Of a stretch of DNA of 64,000 bases, positions 9,275 to 19,394 are shown one piece after another. Made by a program: the position numbers and the translations under genes. The stretch is from positions 19,568-83,567 of the forward strand of contig SLCF01000087.1 in assembly GCA_007125955.1 (NCBI GenBank), in the 5' to 3' direction. The notes under the pieces were generated by a model. It saw only the letters and a list, made by a program, of their open reading frames with translations, was not told where the DNA came from and searched no databases. Each line of letters opens with the position of its first letter. Positions within the stretch are counted from its first letter, which is position 1. The DNA comes from Bacteroidales bacterium. Lineage in GTDB: Bacteria; Bacteroidota; Bacteroidia; Bacteroidales; PUMT01.

Positions 9275-9859
9275 ATGAACTACGACTATAACACCAAGCG
9301 GGAAGAGATGGCAATGCCTGAATACGGAAGGAATATCCATAAAATGATAAAGTATGCCTGTAGCATTGAAGACAAGGAAGAAAGGAACAAGGCAGCCCGC
9401 ACAATAATTGCTATTATGGCCAATCTCAATCCCCATTTACGTGACCACAAACAAAAGCTCTGGGACCACCTGGCCATAATTTCAGATTTCAAACTTGATG
9501 TTGATTCACCATTTGAGAAGCCCTCGCCTAAAGTGCTGAAAGAGAAGCCAAATAAAGTGATGTACAATAACACGCCAATACGTTACAAGCATTACGGAAG
9601 GGTTATAGAAAATATGATAAAAACGGCAATTGAAATGGAGGATGGAGAAAAGAAAGAAGCCTTCATTGAAATTATTGCCAACCACATGAAAAAGTGTTAC
9701 CTCACCTGGAACAAACCACAGGTAACTGATGAGATTATATTCAAAGACCTCAGTGAATTGTCCGGTGGTAAACTGAATGTATCTCCAAATACTAAGTTGT
9801 CGGAGTCAAGGGAAATACTTGCCAAAAACAAAAAGAAAAAGTTGCAGCGGAAAAAATAG
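9275..9859 (+). CDS. DUF4290 domain-containing protein
   Basis: MNYDYNTKREEMAMPEYGRNIHKMI...MANLNPHLRDHKQKLWDHLAIIS is the DUF4290 signature as I recall it; located before murA. Confidence 0.85.
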   Translation: MNYDYNTKREEMAMPEYGRNIHKMIKYACSIEDKEERNKAARTIIAIMANLNPHLRDHKQKLWDHLAIISDFKLDVDSPFEKPSPKVLKEKPNKVMYNNTPIRYKHYGRVIENMIKTAIEMEDGEKKEAFIEIIANHMKKCYLTWNKPQVTDEIIFKDLSELSGGKLNVSPNTKLSESREILAKNKKKKLQRKK

Positions 9860-9898
9860 TATTTAATGGTTCCGCATAAGAACACCTGCTTCGGGTGT

Positions 9899-9941
9899 CC
9901 CTTTACTTCGGCAGACAAAATAATAAGAACAAACAATGGGG
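9899..9941 (-). repeat. Dispersed intergenic imperfect palindrome, copy A
   Basis: Reverse complement CCCCATTGTTTGTTCTTATTATTTTGTCTGCCGAAGTAAAGGG aligns to copies at 17095, 21309 and 30722. Confidence 0.65.
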
Positions 9942-10024
9942 ATCCATACTTTGAAACACCTTACATGATTTAATTGCAATATATAACTATTTGATATTTA
10001 AATTGATTAACCCAGTTTGTTCTT

Positions 10025-11338
10025 ATGGACTCTTTTCGCATTAAAGGCGGGACACCCCTCAAGGGTGAAATAACTCCCCAGGGTGCAAAAAACGAAGCTT
10101 TGCAGATCCTGTGCGCTACTCTGTTGACGCCCGAAAAAATTACGGTAAGAAATATCCCCGATATTCTTGATATAAAAAGGCTTATAGATCTTCTTGAACT
10201 TATAGGGGTTGATGTTAAAAAAACAGGAGAAAGAGAATACACATTCAAGGCTGAAAATCCGGATATCGATTTCCTTCAGAGTCGTGAATACAAGAAAAAA
10301 GCGTCAGACCTTCGTGGTTCGGTAATGATAGTAGGACCTCTCCTTGCACGTTTCGGAAAAGCCTTTATGCCGAAACCGGGTGGCGACAGGATAGGACGCA
10401 GGAGAATGGATACCCATTTCTACGGATTTGAAAAGCTGGGTGCACAGTTCAATTTCGACACATCAGAAAGGTTCTACACAGTAAAAGCCGGAAACCTGAA
10501 AGGAAGCTACATTCACCTTGACGAAGCTTCGGTTACGGGCACTGCAAATATTATTATGGCAGCCACAATGGCAAAAGGAACAACTACTATCTACAATGCA
10601 GCCTGTGAACCTTATATTCAGCAGTTATGCAAAATGCTCAACAGAATGGGAGCAAAAATATCAGGGATAGGATCGAATCTGCTTACAATTGAGGGTGTTG
10701 ATTCACTCGGCAGTACGGAGCATACTATCCTTCCCGATATGATTGAGATAGGCAGCTTTATTGGCCTGGCGGCGCTGACCGAATCAGAAATAACAATAAA
10801 AAATGTTTCGTACGAAAACCTTGGAATAATTCCTGACTCCTTCAAACGGCTGGGGATAAAACTGGAACGCCGTGGTGATGATATTTTCATTCCTTCACAA
10901 AGCCATTATGAAATTGAGACCTTCATAGACGGTTCAATTATGAACATTTCAGACGCAATTTGGCCCGGACTCACACCCGACCTTTTAAGCGTTTTCCTGG
11001 TGGTGGCAACCCAGGCGAAAGGCAGTGTTCTGATACATCAAAAGATGTTCGAAAGCCGCCTGTTTTTCGTTGACAGACTGATTGATATGGGAGCTCAGAT
11101 TATTCTGTGCGATCCTCACAGGGCTACCGTTATTGGAATAAATAAACAACACAAGTTAAGGGGGGCTACACTCAGTTCACCCGATATTCGCGCCGGTGTA
11201 GCCATGCTTATTGCAGCCCTTTCTGCAAAAGGGGAAAGTATTATTCACAATATTGAACAGATAGACAGGGGATACGAAAATATTGACGGGCGCCTTAATA
11301 AAATTGGTGCCAGTATCAGCAGGATAACCCAGTCATAA
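10025..11338 (+). CDS. murA: UDP-N-acetylglucosamine 1-carboxyvinyltransferase (MurA), Asp in the active-site loop
   Basis: PLKGEITPQGAKNEALQILCATLL, SVMIVGPLLARFGKAFMPKPGGDRIGRRRMDTHF, DIRAGVAMLIAAL. Confidence 0.93.
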   Translation: MDSFRIKGGTPLKGEITPQGAKNEALQILCATLLTPEKITVRNIPDILDIKRLIDLLELIGVDVKKTGEREYTFKAENPDIDFLQSREYKKKASDLRGSVMIVGPLLARFGKAFMPKPGGDRIGRRRMDTHFYGFEKLGAQFNFDTSERFYTVKAGNLKGSYIHLDEASVTGTANIIMAATMAKGTTTIYNAACEPYIQQLCKMLNRMGAKISGIGSNLLTIEGVDSLGSTEHTILPDMIEIGSFIGLAALTESEITIKNVSYENLGIIPDSFKRLGIKLERRGDDIFIPSQSHYEIETFIDGSIMNISDAIWPGLTPDLLSVFLVVATQAKGSVLIHQKMFESRLFFVDRLIDMGAQIILCDPHRATVIGINKQHKLRGATLSSPDIRAGVAMLIAALSAKGESIIHNIEQIDRGYENIDGRLNKIGASISRITQS

Positions 11339-11556
11339 AATTACTGCATTACACACCTTTAAAATTCCTGACATATTATTTTCAGGGCTTTTTGTTATTT
11401 TTTTTATAATAATTTACTTTGCAGTGCCAATTTGACGCAATATAATATTGGCAAAGTTTTTGCATACCTGGATATTCGCCCGGCAGGAATCGTCCGGATC
11501 CGGGTTTATCGTAAAGAGAGACAAAATTTATCAAACGGTAACATAAACTTACAGAA

Positions 11557-12195
11557 ATGAAAGAACAGAATAAAAAGAGTGGTGTAACACGTGAAAAAGA
11601 AGAAGGGATGAATAAGGAAGCAGCAAAAGAGAAAAAATCAAATGACCGGGAAGAGGAAAAAAAGGTAAAGGATAAAGCTAAAGGGAAAAAAAGTGAAGAG
11701 TGGCAGGAAAAAGAAGGGGAAAAAGATCCTGAAACAGTTAAACAGGATGAAAAAGAGGACTTGCAGGAAAAACTGGAAGAATCCTGGAACAAGTATGTAA
11801 GATTGTCAGCCGAATTTGACAACTACAGGAAACGTACCCTTAAAGAGAAATCGGAGCTTTTGAAAATGGCAGGTGAAGATATTATAAAATCAATTTTGCC
11901 TGTTATTGATGATTTTGAAAGAGCTATTGAAACAATGGATAATACCGGTGAGGTGGATGCATTGAAAGAAGGAGTAACCCTCATTTATACTAAACTTTTA
12001 AATGTCCTTGAAAGCAAGGGTTTGAAAGAGATACAGGCAATAAACGAAGAGTTTGACACAGATTACCATGAAGCTGTTACAAAAATTCCAGCTCCTGATG
12101 AAAAGCAAAAGGGGAAGGTGGTTGATGTTGTCCAGAAAGGGTATACACTTAACAGCAAAGTGATACGATACTCAAAAGTGGTTGTAGGTGAATAA
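11557..12195 (+). CDS. grpE: Nucleotide exchange factor GrpE with a long K/E-rich N-terminus
   Basis: RLSAEFDNYRKRTLKEK, ILPVIDDFERAIE, FDTDYHEAVTKIPAPDEKQKGKVVDVVQKGYTLNSKVIRYSKVVVGE; followed by dnaJ. Confidence 0.95.
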   Translation: MKEQNKKSGVTREKEEGMNKEAAKEKKSNDREEEKKVKDKAKGKKSEEWQEKEGEKDPETVKQDEKEDLQEKLEESWNKYVRLSAEFDNYRKRTLKEKSELLKMAGEDIIKSILPVIDDFERAIETMDNTGEVDALKEGVTLIYTKLLNVLESKGLKEIQAINEEFDTDYHEAVTKIPAPDEKQKGKVVDVVQKGYTLNSKVIRYSKVVVGE

Positions 12196-12233
12196 AAGAA
12201 GGTTGCTGGTGTTAACTTAAAAAAAGATGAAAA

Positions 12234-13379
12234 ATGGCCAAGCGCGATTATTATGAGGTTCTGGGTGTGGCAAGAAACGCACCACAGTCTGAAATCAAGT
12301 CTGCTTACAGAAAAATGGCACTGAAATATCACCCTGACAAAAATCCTGGTGACCCAACTACAGAAGAAAAATTTAAGGAAGCAGCAGAAGCTTATGAGAT
12401 TCTGGGCGATGAAAATAAGCGTTCCCGTTATGACCAATACGGACATGCAGGAGTTGAGGGGGCCGGGAGAGATTTTGGTGCAGGCGGAATGACTGTTGAA
12501 GATATTTTCTCCCATTTTGGTGACATTTTCGGAGGCGGATTCGGAGGATTCGGCGGATTTTCAAGCGGTGGACGTTCACGTCGAGTTAACAGGGGTTCTA
12601 ACCTTCGTGTGAAGGTGCGCCTTACCCTTAAAGAGGTTTCTAAAGGAGTAGAAAAGAAGATAAAGGTAAACAAGTATGTTTCCTGTAAAAGCTGTAAGGG
12701 TAGTGGGGCAAAAGATGCCAATGCTTACAATACATGCTCATCATGCCATGGCAGCGGTCAGGTAACCCGTGTGTCCAACACATTTCTCGGACAAATGCAG
12801 ACAACCTCCACATGCCCGTCATGCGGGGGAGAAGGTAAAACAATAACAAACAAATGTACAACCTGTTACGGTGAAGGAATAGTTAAAGACAGTGAAGTAA
12901 TACCAATAAAAATACCCCCTGGTGTTGCAGAAGGAATGCAGATGTCGGTTAGCGGAAAAGGAAATGCTGCACGAAGGGGCGGTGTAAATGGTGATCTCCT
13001 CGTGGTTATAGAGGAAGAGAAACATCCGGAACTTATGCGCGACGGAAATGATCTTATTTATAACCTCTATTTAAGTATTCCTGATGCCTCACTTGGAGCA
13101 CCTGTGGAAATTCCCGCACTTGACAGCAAGGTGAAAATAAAGATCGAACCAGGAACCCAGCCAGGTAAAATTTTAAGACTGAGAGGTAAGGGGCTTCCGG
13201 AACTCAACGGATACGGGAGAGGTGACCTGCTGGTAAATATAAATGTATGGATTCCCAAAAAAGTATCACGGGAAGAAAAAGAGGCTTTGAAAAAGCTCAA
13301 AGAATCGGAAAATTTTGTCCCCGATCGCGACCAGATAGAAAAAAACTTCTTTGAAAGAATGAAGAGTGTTTTTCAGTAA
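12234..13379 (+). CDS. dnaJ: Molecular chaperone DnaJ
   Basis: J domain with HPD, G/F-rich region, CxxCxGxG-type zinc repeats, C-terminal substrate-binding region. Confidence 0.97.
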   Translation: MAKRDYYEVLGVARNAPQSEIKSAYRKMALKYHPDKNPGDPTTEEKFKEAAEAYEILGDENKRSRYDQYGHAGVEGAGRDFGAGGMTVEDIFSHFGDIFGGGFGGFGGFSSGGRSRRVNRGSNLRVKVRLTLKEVSKGVEKKIKVNKYVSCKSCKGSGAKDANAYNTCSSCHGSGQVTRVSNTFLGQMQTTSTCPSCGGEGKTITNKCTTCYGEGIVKDSEVIPIKIPPGVAEGMQMSVSGKGNAARRGGVNGDLLVVIEEEKHPELMRDGNDLIYNLYLSIPDASLGAPVEIPALDSKVKIKIEPGTQPGKILRLRGKGLPELNGYGRGDLLVNINVWIPKKVSREEKEALKKLKESENFVPDRDQIEKNFFERMKSVFQ

Positions 13380-13539
13380 TACAGAAGGAACCTCTTCTCT
13401 TTTCAATTAATTTTCCATTTTTTCCGGTTGATTCAGCTTGTAATTTTTATCAAATGGAAAATTCATATATATTTAAGAAAGAGTTATTTCCTTTTTTTCT
13501 ATTTTTGCTTACTGTTATTATTCCTCAAATTATTCAATA

Positions 13540-14469
13540 ATGGAATTATTTGCTGCTCAAGGTGTCTCTAAAAGCTTCTCCAACCACCTGGCACTTAAAG
13601 ATGTTAGCATTTCCGTGCCCGAACAGAGCATATATGGCCTGCTTGGTCCTAACGGTGCAGGCAAAACGACACTTATAAGAATCATAAACCAGATAACTGC
13701 TCCTGATTCCGGGAAGCTCCTTTTTAAAGGAAAGAAACTTGCCGGTAACGACATCCGTTATATTGGCTATATGCCGGAGGAAAGGGGCTTGTACAAGAAG
13801 ATGAAAGTTGGCGAGCAGGCGGTATACCTGGCAAGACTAAAAGGTTTGTCAAAAAAGGATGCCCTGAAAAGAGTAAAATACTGGTTTGAAAAATTTGAAA
13901 TAACTGACTGGTGGAACAAAAAGGTTGAAGAGCTGTCTAAAGGAATGCAGCAAAAAGTCCAGTTCATTATCACAATTCTGCATGAACCGTCTCTTCTTAT
14001 ATTTGATGAGCCTTTCAGCGGTTTTGACCCGGTAAATACTGAAACCCTCAAGAATGAGGTGCTGGAGCTCAGAAAGCGCGGAGCAACAATAATTTTTTCA
14101 ACCCACAATATGGGTTCTGTTGAGGAGCTTTGCGATCATATAACCCTGATCGATAATGCTGAAAGTATTTTAAGCGGAAAAATGACGGATATAAAGCAAA
14201 AATTCAAGCTGGGAATATATGAGATAAGCTTTGAGGGAGACAGTGATGAAATGGAAAAAATTATCAGTGAGGGCTACCGTGTGATCAGCATGAAGAAAAC
14301 CGGCAGCATTAACACTGCAAGAATTAAGATTGACAGAACCGTTTCCAACAATGAGCTGCTGAAAATTCTGATGCCTCATTTCCATATAATTTCATTTTCA
14401 GAACTGTTGCCCGGGATGAATGACATTTTCATCGACCTTGTCAGCAAACAGAAGAAGAAACCGGCATAA
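13540..14469 (+). CDS. ABC transporter ATP-binding protein (NatA-like)
   Basis: GPNGAGKTTLIRIINQI, LSKGMQQKVQFIITILHEPSLLIFDEPFSGFDPVN. Confidence 0.92.
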   Translation: MELFAAQGVSKSFSNHLALKDVSISVPEQSIYGLLGPNGAGKTTLIRIINQITAPDSGKLLFKGKKLAGNDIRYIGYMPEERGLYKKMKVGEQAVYLARLKGLSKKDALKRVKYWFEKFEITDWWNKKVEELSKGMQQKVQFIITILHEPSLLIFDEPFSGFDPVNTETLKNEVLELRKRGATIIFSTHNMGSVEELCDHITLIDNAESILSGKMTDIKQKFKLGIYEISFEGDSDEMEKIISEGYRVISMKKTGSINTARIKIDRTVSNNELLKILMPHFHIISFSELLPGMNDIFIDLVSKQKKKPA

Positions 14470-14486
14470 ACAAATAACAAACTGGA

Positions 14487-15851
14487 ATGGAAAACAAAAT
14501 ATCACTGATTATATCCCGGGAGTACCTGTCAAGGATAAGGAAAAAGTCTTTTATTGTTATGACTATACTCGGGCCTCTTCTCTTTGCAGCACTTATTATT
14601 GGCCCTGCATGGTTTGCAACTCTTGATGACAGGGATGTTCGTACAATAGCCGTAATCGACAGCTCCAGACTTTTCATTAACAATCTGCCGGAGACCGACT
14701 ATCTTAAATTTGATTACCTCGAAAACATTTCTGTAGAAGAATTGCGGGAAAATTTTTCTGAAACGCATTATTATGCAGCTCTGTATATTTCTCATATTGT
14801 AACCCATACCCCTTCGGCAGTGCAGTTGATGTCTGACCGTCAGCCCAGTCTCAACATACGCATGCATATTGCCAATGCCATGGAAAAGGAGATTGAGCGC
14901 CAGAAGATAAAGGCCTACGACATTGACAACCTGGACGACATACTTCAAAGCATCAAGACAAGTATCAATATACGTACCATTATATGGAAGGATGACGGGA
15001 AAGATATGGAAAGTCACCCTGCTTTGGCAATGATCATAGGGTATGTGAGTGGATTCCTTATCTACTTTTTCATTTTTATTTTTGGTTCCCAGGTAATGCG
15101 TGGTGTTATTGAGGAAAAGTCAAGTCGTGTAATTGAAATAATTATTTCCTCCGTAAAACCTTTCCAGCTGATGATGGGAAAAATAGCAGGCATTGGAATG
15201 GTTGGGCTTACTCAGTTTCTGATCTGGGTTGTTTTAACTTTCATTCTTGTATCATTTGCAAAAGAATTCATATTTACCGAACTTCAAACCCCTTCATCCG
15301 AACAGATTGTTGTTGAAGACATTATTCCAACAGGCAGGGAATCATCCGGTTTGCTGCCGGAATCACAGCCGCCCGGCGGTGAACAGCTAAACGATATAAC
15401 GCATATGTTTGCATCTCTTGCTTCGATCAACTTCGGTGTAATGATAGGCTCATTTATTTTCTTTTTTCTTGGGGGTTATCTTCTTTACGGGGCACTTTTT
15501 GCTGCCATTGCATCTGCGGTTGACAATGAAGCTGATACGCAACAGTTCATGCTTCCTGTTACCATTCCGCTAATTTTATCGATATTGATAATGATGAATA
15601 CAATTCAGTACCCTGAAAGCTCGCTTGCATTCTGGTTTTCAATTATTCCCCTCACTTCTCCCGTAATCATGATGGTCCGGATCCCTTTCGGGGTACCTTA
15701 CTGGGAAGTGGCGCTCTCTGTTGGGTTACTCATAATTGCTTTCCTCTCTGTTACCTGGCTGGCAGGGAAAATATACAAAACAGGTATATTAATGTACGGC
15801 AAAAAAGCAAACTACAGGGAATTGTGGAAATGGCTCACATACAGTAACTAA
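14487..15851 (+). CDS. ABC-2 type transporter permease (NatB-like)
   Basis: ISREYLSRIRKKSFIVMTILGPLLFA, VMRGVIEEKSSRVIEIIISSVKPFQLMMGKI; follows the ATPase gene. Confidence 0.9.
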   Translation: MENKISLIISREYLSRIRKKSFIVMTILGPLLFAALIIGPAWFATLDDRDVRTIAVIDSSRLFINNLPETDYLKFDYLENISVEELRENFSETHYYAALYISHIVTHTPSAVQLMSDRQPSLNIRMHIANAMEKEIERQKIKAYDIDNLDDILQSIKTSINIRTIIWKDDGKDMESHPALAMIIGYVSGFLIYFFIFIFGSQVMRGVIEEKSSRVIEIIISSVKPFQLMMGKIAGIGMVGLTQFLIWVVLTFILVSFAKEFIFTELQTPSSEQIVVEDIIPTGRESSGLLPESQPPGGEQLNDITHMFASLASINFGVMIGSFIFFFLGGYLLYGALFAAIASAVDNEADTQQFMLPVTIPLILSILIMMNTIQYPESSLAFWFSIIPLTSPVIMMVRIPFGVPYWEVALSVGLLIIAFLSVTWLAGKIYKTGILMYGKKANYRELWKWLTYSN

Positions 15852-15910
15852 AAATGTATATTAACTTCCAGCTGACTCATCAGCCGGAAAGATTTCAATA
15901 ACTGACATAT

Positions 15911-17080
15911 ATGGCTAGAATTCTTGTAATAGATGATGAAAAAAGCATCAGGAATGCTTTGGAAGAAGTGCTTGTATACGAAAATCATAAGGTTGATTTG
16001 TCATCAGACGGGGATGAAGGTCTTGAGCTTTTTAAAAAAAACAACTACGATGTTGTGCTTCTTGATATTAAAATGCCCAAAACAGATGGAATTGAAGTTC
16101 TGGAACAGATGAACTCAATTGCTCCGGATCTGCCGGTAATTATGATAACGGGGCACGGAAACGTTGACACTGCGGTTGAAGCTATAAAAAAAGGAGCTTT
16201 CGATTTCATAGAAAAACCGCTTGATCTCAACAGGTTGCTGATAACAATCCGGAATGCTCTGGATAAATCTCACCTTATAGCCGAGACGAAAGTACTTAAA
16301 CGTAAAGTAAGTAAAACTTATGATATGATCGGGGAGTCACTCCCAATGAAAATGATCAGGGAAATGATTGACAAAGTAGCCCCAACAGATGCCCGGGTAC
16401 TCATAACAGGAAAGAACGGTACCGGCAAGGAGCTTGTTGCAAGGTGGCTTCATGAGAAAAGCCCGAGGGCTGATATGCCTTTTGTTGAGGTTAACTGTGC
16501 AGCGATTCCTTCTGAGCTGATAGAAAGTGAACTATTTGGTCACGAAAAAGGTGCTTTTACCTCGGCTCACAGGGACAGGACAGGCAAGTTCGAACAGGCC
16601 CACAACGGCACTATTTTTCTTGATGAGATAGGTGATATGAGCCTTTCTGCCCAGGCTAAGGTTTTGCGCACACTGGAAGAAAACAGGATAACAAGGGTGG
16701 GAAGTGACAAGAGTATCTCTGTTAACGTAAGAGTTATTGCAGCAACCAACAAAGACCTCAAAAAAGAGATAGAAGGGAACCGTTTCAGGGAAGACCTCTA
16801 CCACCGTCTCAGTGTTATTATCATCAGGGTTCCCACACTGAACGAACGGCTTGAAGATATCCCCTTGCTGGCAGACTACTTTAATGAGCAGATTTGCAGA
16901 GAATACGGTATGCATAAAAAAAATATAACTGAAGATGCGATTGATGAGTTCAAAAAGATAAGGTGGACCGGAAATATACGTGAATTCAGGAATGTTCTGG
17001 AAAGGCTGATAATTTTATGCGACCGGGATATAACCGGGAATGATGTGATCTCTTATTCACAACCTATTTCCAGACAGTGA
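15911..17080 (+). CDS. Sigma-54-activator-type response regulator (REC + AAA+), no recognisable C-terminal HTH
   Basis: Receiver MARILVIDDEKSIRNALEEVL...VVLLDIKMPKTDG; AAA+ TGKNGTGKELVARWLH, ESELFGHEKGAFTSA, TIFLDEIGDMS, IREFRNVLERLIIL; ends SYSQPISRQ. Confidence 0.92.
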   Translation: MARILVIDDEKSIRNALEEVLVYENHKVDLSSDGDEGLELFKKNNYDVVLLDIKMPKTDGIEVLEQMNSIAPDLPVIMITGHGNVDTAVEAIKKGAFDFIEKPLDLNRLLITIRNALDKSHLIAETKVLKRKVSKTYDMIGESLPMKMIREMIDKVAPTDARVLITGKNGTGKELVARWLHEKSPRADMPFVEVNCAAIPSELIESELFGHEKGAFTSAHRDRTGKFEQAHNGTIFLDEIGDMSLSAQAKVLRTLEENRITRVGSDKSISVNVRVIAATNKDLKKEIEGNRFREDLYHRLSVIIIRVPTLNERLEDIPLLADYFNEQICREYGMHKKNITEDAIDEFKKIRWTGNIREFRNVLERLIILCDRDITGNDVISYSQPISRQ

Positions 17081-17094
17081 ACTCAACCTTTGAT

Positions 17095-17138
17095 TCATCC
17101 GTATATTATTTTGTCTGCCGAAGGCTGATGGGGGTTTC
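17095..17138 (+). repeat. Dispersed intergenic element, copy B
   Basis: TCATCCGTATATTATTTTGTCTGCCGAAGGCTGATGGGGGTTTC aligns to copies at 9899 (-), 21309 and 30722. Confidence 0.65.
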
Positions 17139-17213
17139 ATTCCCAACAAAATTTAAACCCCCCGGCAAATGAACGGTTGAGACTTCAGCCTCCCGGCATA
17201 TTGCCGTTTTTCC

Positions 17214-19394
17214 CTATATCTCAAAATTTGTTATATCGCCGGTAACTTCAAAATCGTATTCAGGATACTCAAAGATGGAGGTTCTGGGTTCGGTTTCCCC
17301 TATTGAATAGCCCCACACACTTCTGTATTCTTCAATATTCTCTCCCATCTCCTCAAGCTGGTGAAGATATTCTCCAACAGGCTTGCTTTCAATAATTGTT
17401 ACCTTACCCATCTTGTCGATTATTGGACTGTGCCAGCGGGTTTGGTCGTGATCGAATTCAAGTATGCGCCTCCCGTAGCGTGTTATCCCTATTGTTCTGA
17501 ATGTCAGGCTTTTCCCAACTGCCGGAAGATTTATCACATTCCTGTCTGTGGCCAGAAAGGGAATCGCTGCTTTATTCCTCAGATTTCTAAGCCTTTCAGG
17601 AATATCTACAGGTGAAGACTGGATTGAGAGTACTTCATCTTCAAATTCCGACGGAATATTCCCGATACATTTCTCTTCTACCTGTTCCTGCACAGCCCTT
17701 GCATTTGTAGCGTAGTTGAATGTGTTTTCAAGAAATCCCTTGACTGAAAAAGTGTAATAGGTAATAACTCCAATATCATTAAGCACTTTTCTCAACTTTG
17801 CAGTATGCCCCCTGCGTGAAGCTGCTGAAGTGAATACAAGCTGGTTTGTCACTATCCATCCTGCTTTGAGGAGTCGCTCAACCGCCTTTCTTGATTCAGG
17901 AGTTGCCTCCATTGGACTTTCAAAATGGGTCTGTATAACAAACTGTTTTATTCCCGCTTTCCGGGCTTTTTCGCGGAACCTCCCAAGCATGTCGGCAAGG
18001 TCCTGGGTTACCCTCTGAGGAAGGTATGCAAGCAGCCTTGATCCAAGCCGGATTCTCTGAAGTTCTGCATACTTTTCTCCTTCAGGCCTGTTCCGGTTGG
18101 ATTCCTGTTTGCGTAAAGCCATATTGTACACCTCATTCAGGATCTCTTCAAGGGAGTTGTCCATACTCATCAGTGCATCTCCTCCCGTTATAAGTATATC
18201 GCGCAGCTGCGAATCATTCTCAAAGTAATCCATAAGCTTACGCAGTTTTCTGCTCCATGCTTCGGAAGGCTTAAGCTTGTCGAGATCAAAATTCAGATTA
18301 CCTCTCTGAAAATCGTACATGCGCTGGCATGAAACACACAGTCCGCCACACGCCCTGCCCATCGTATCGGGGATCATTATTGCAACCTCCGGATACCTCC
18401 TGTGAACATTACTGTTGGACGGGAGTAGCCAGCCGGCCGCGTTGGGCTTACCTGGCTCAACCTTGTCTTCTTTTTCCCATGCTTCTATATTCCCGAACTG
18501 GTCAATCAGCGGCTTGCTGTAAATAACATAGTGACGTATTGCCATGTCTGAACCCACGTGAAAGCTGTCAGCTTTTGTGGAGAGAAGAGAAAGATAGTAG
18601 GGATTGACGAAGAACGGGATCCCTTTTTTCTCTGCTTTTTCCATCAATTTTTGCGTATCCAGGTCAAGCGAATAATCAAGCAATTTATTCAGCAGTGCAG
18701 GTGATCTTATTGCAAAGCGGAGATGGAAATTGTAATCGTCCCACCATTGACGCACTTTTTCAATCTTTTGGTCGAATGTCATCCCTTCTTCAAAAACATA
18801 TTTTGTCTCTCCGGGCTCGCAACTTTCCAAATCTTCAGCCAGAATCCTTATAATACGCTCTTTGTTCTCCTCCCTTTCCTTTATAATCCTGTTATCCAGT
18901 CCGTCAGCCCAGCGCTTCATCCATTTTTCAACATTTTCCTTCCCGGGTTTATCTTGTGGGAGCTGTCCGGTTAGCTGGCGAAAGAGGTTGATTATATCTT
19001 GAAAAAATAGTGGCTTGGCGCCGCCTGTTCCTTTTTTAACACCATGCCAAATGATCTGGAAAGGTTCGTTGATTGTATTCTTCCCTCCAAGGTATGGATT
19101 GGGGAATTCCCTGCCGGCATTGTCAAGGTAATCAAGTATACGTATTGCAGCAAAATCCTGCCATCTTAACTTCCTGAAATTATCATAACCGGTAACACTG
19201 GATTCGTAATAATTTACAGCATGAATATTCTCATCCAGAATCTCTTCAGCCCATTTTCTCACTTCCTGTCTCACCTCATCAATATTCTCCGCTGTGGAAT
19301 AAATTTTCTCAAGACGCGGATTCTCCTTCAAAAGTTTTCTAAGCAAAGTCATCGATTTTGCGGACAAAGAAATTTTTTCAGGATAGTAAGCCAT
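17214..19394 (-). CDS. KamA (lysine 2,3-aminomutase)-like radical SAM protein, long form (726 aa)
   Basis: Radical SAM motif CGGLCVSC (CxxxCxxC), DILITGGDALM, RLGSRLLAYLPQRVT; large N-terminal extension relative to LAM. Confidence 0.85.
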   Translation of the reverse strand: MAYYPEKISLSAKSMTLLRKLLKENPRLEKIYSTAENIDEVRQEVRKWAEEILDENIHAVNYYESSVTGYDNFRKLRWQDFAAIRILDYLDNAGREFPNPYLGGKNTINEPFQIIWHGVKKGTGGAKPLFFQDIINLFRQLTGQLPQDKPGKENVEKWMKRWADGLDNRIIKEREENKERIIRILAEDLESCEPGETKYVFEEGMTFDQKIEKVRQWWDDYNFHLRFAIRSPALLNKLLDYSLDLDTQKLMEKAEKKGIPFFVNPYYLSLLSTKADSFHVGSDMAIRHYVIYSKPLIDQFGNIEAWEKEDKVEPGKPNAAGWLLPSNSNVHRRYPEVAIMIPDTMGRACGGLCVSCQRMYDFQRGNLNFDLDKLKPSEAWSRKLRKLMDYFENDSQLRDILITGGDALMSMDNSLEEILNEVYNMALRKQESNRNRPEGEKYAELQRIRLGSRLLAYLPQRVTQDLADMLGRFREKARKAGIKQFVIQTHFESPMEATPESRKAVERLLKAGWIVTNQLVFTSAASRRGHTAKLRKVLNDIGVITYYTFSVKGFLENTFNYATNARAVQEQVEEKCIGNIPSEFEDEVLSIQSSPVDIPERLRNLRNKAAIPFLATDRNVINLPAVGKSLTFRTIGITRYGRRILEFDHDQTRWHSPIIDKMGKVTIIESKPVGEYLHQLEEMGENIEEYRSVWGYSIGETEPRTSIFEYPEYDFEVTGDITNFEI

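Noticed and set aside
15871-15900. Possible further copy of the dispersed repeat (GACTCATCAGCCGGAAAG)
   Set aside because: Only a short partial match to the GGCTGATGAG core; within chance expectation.
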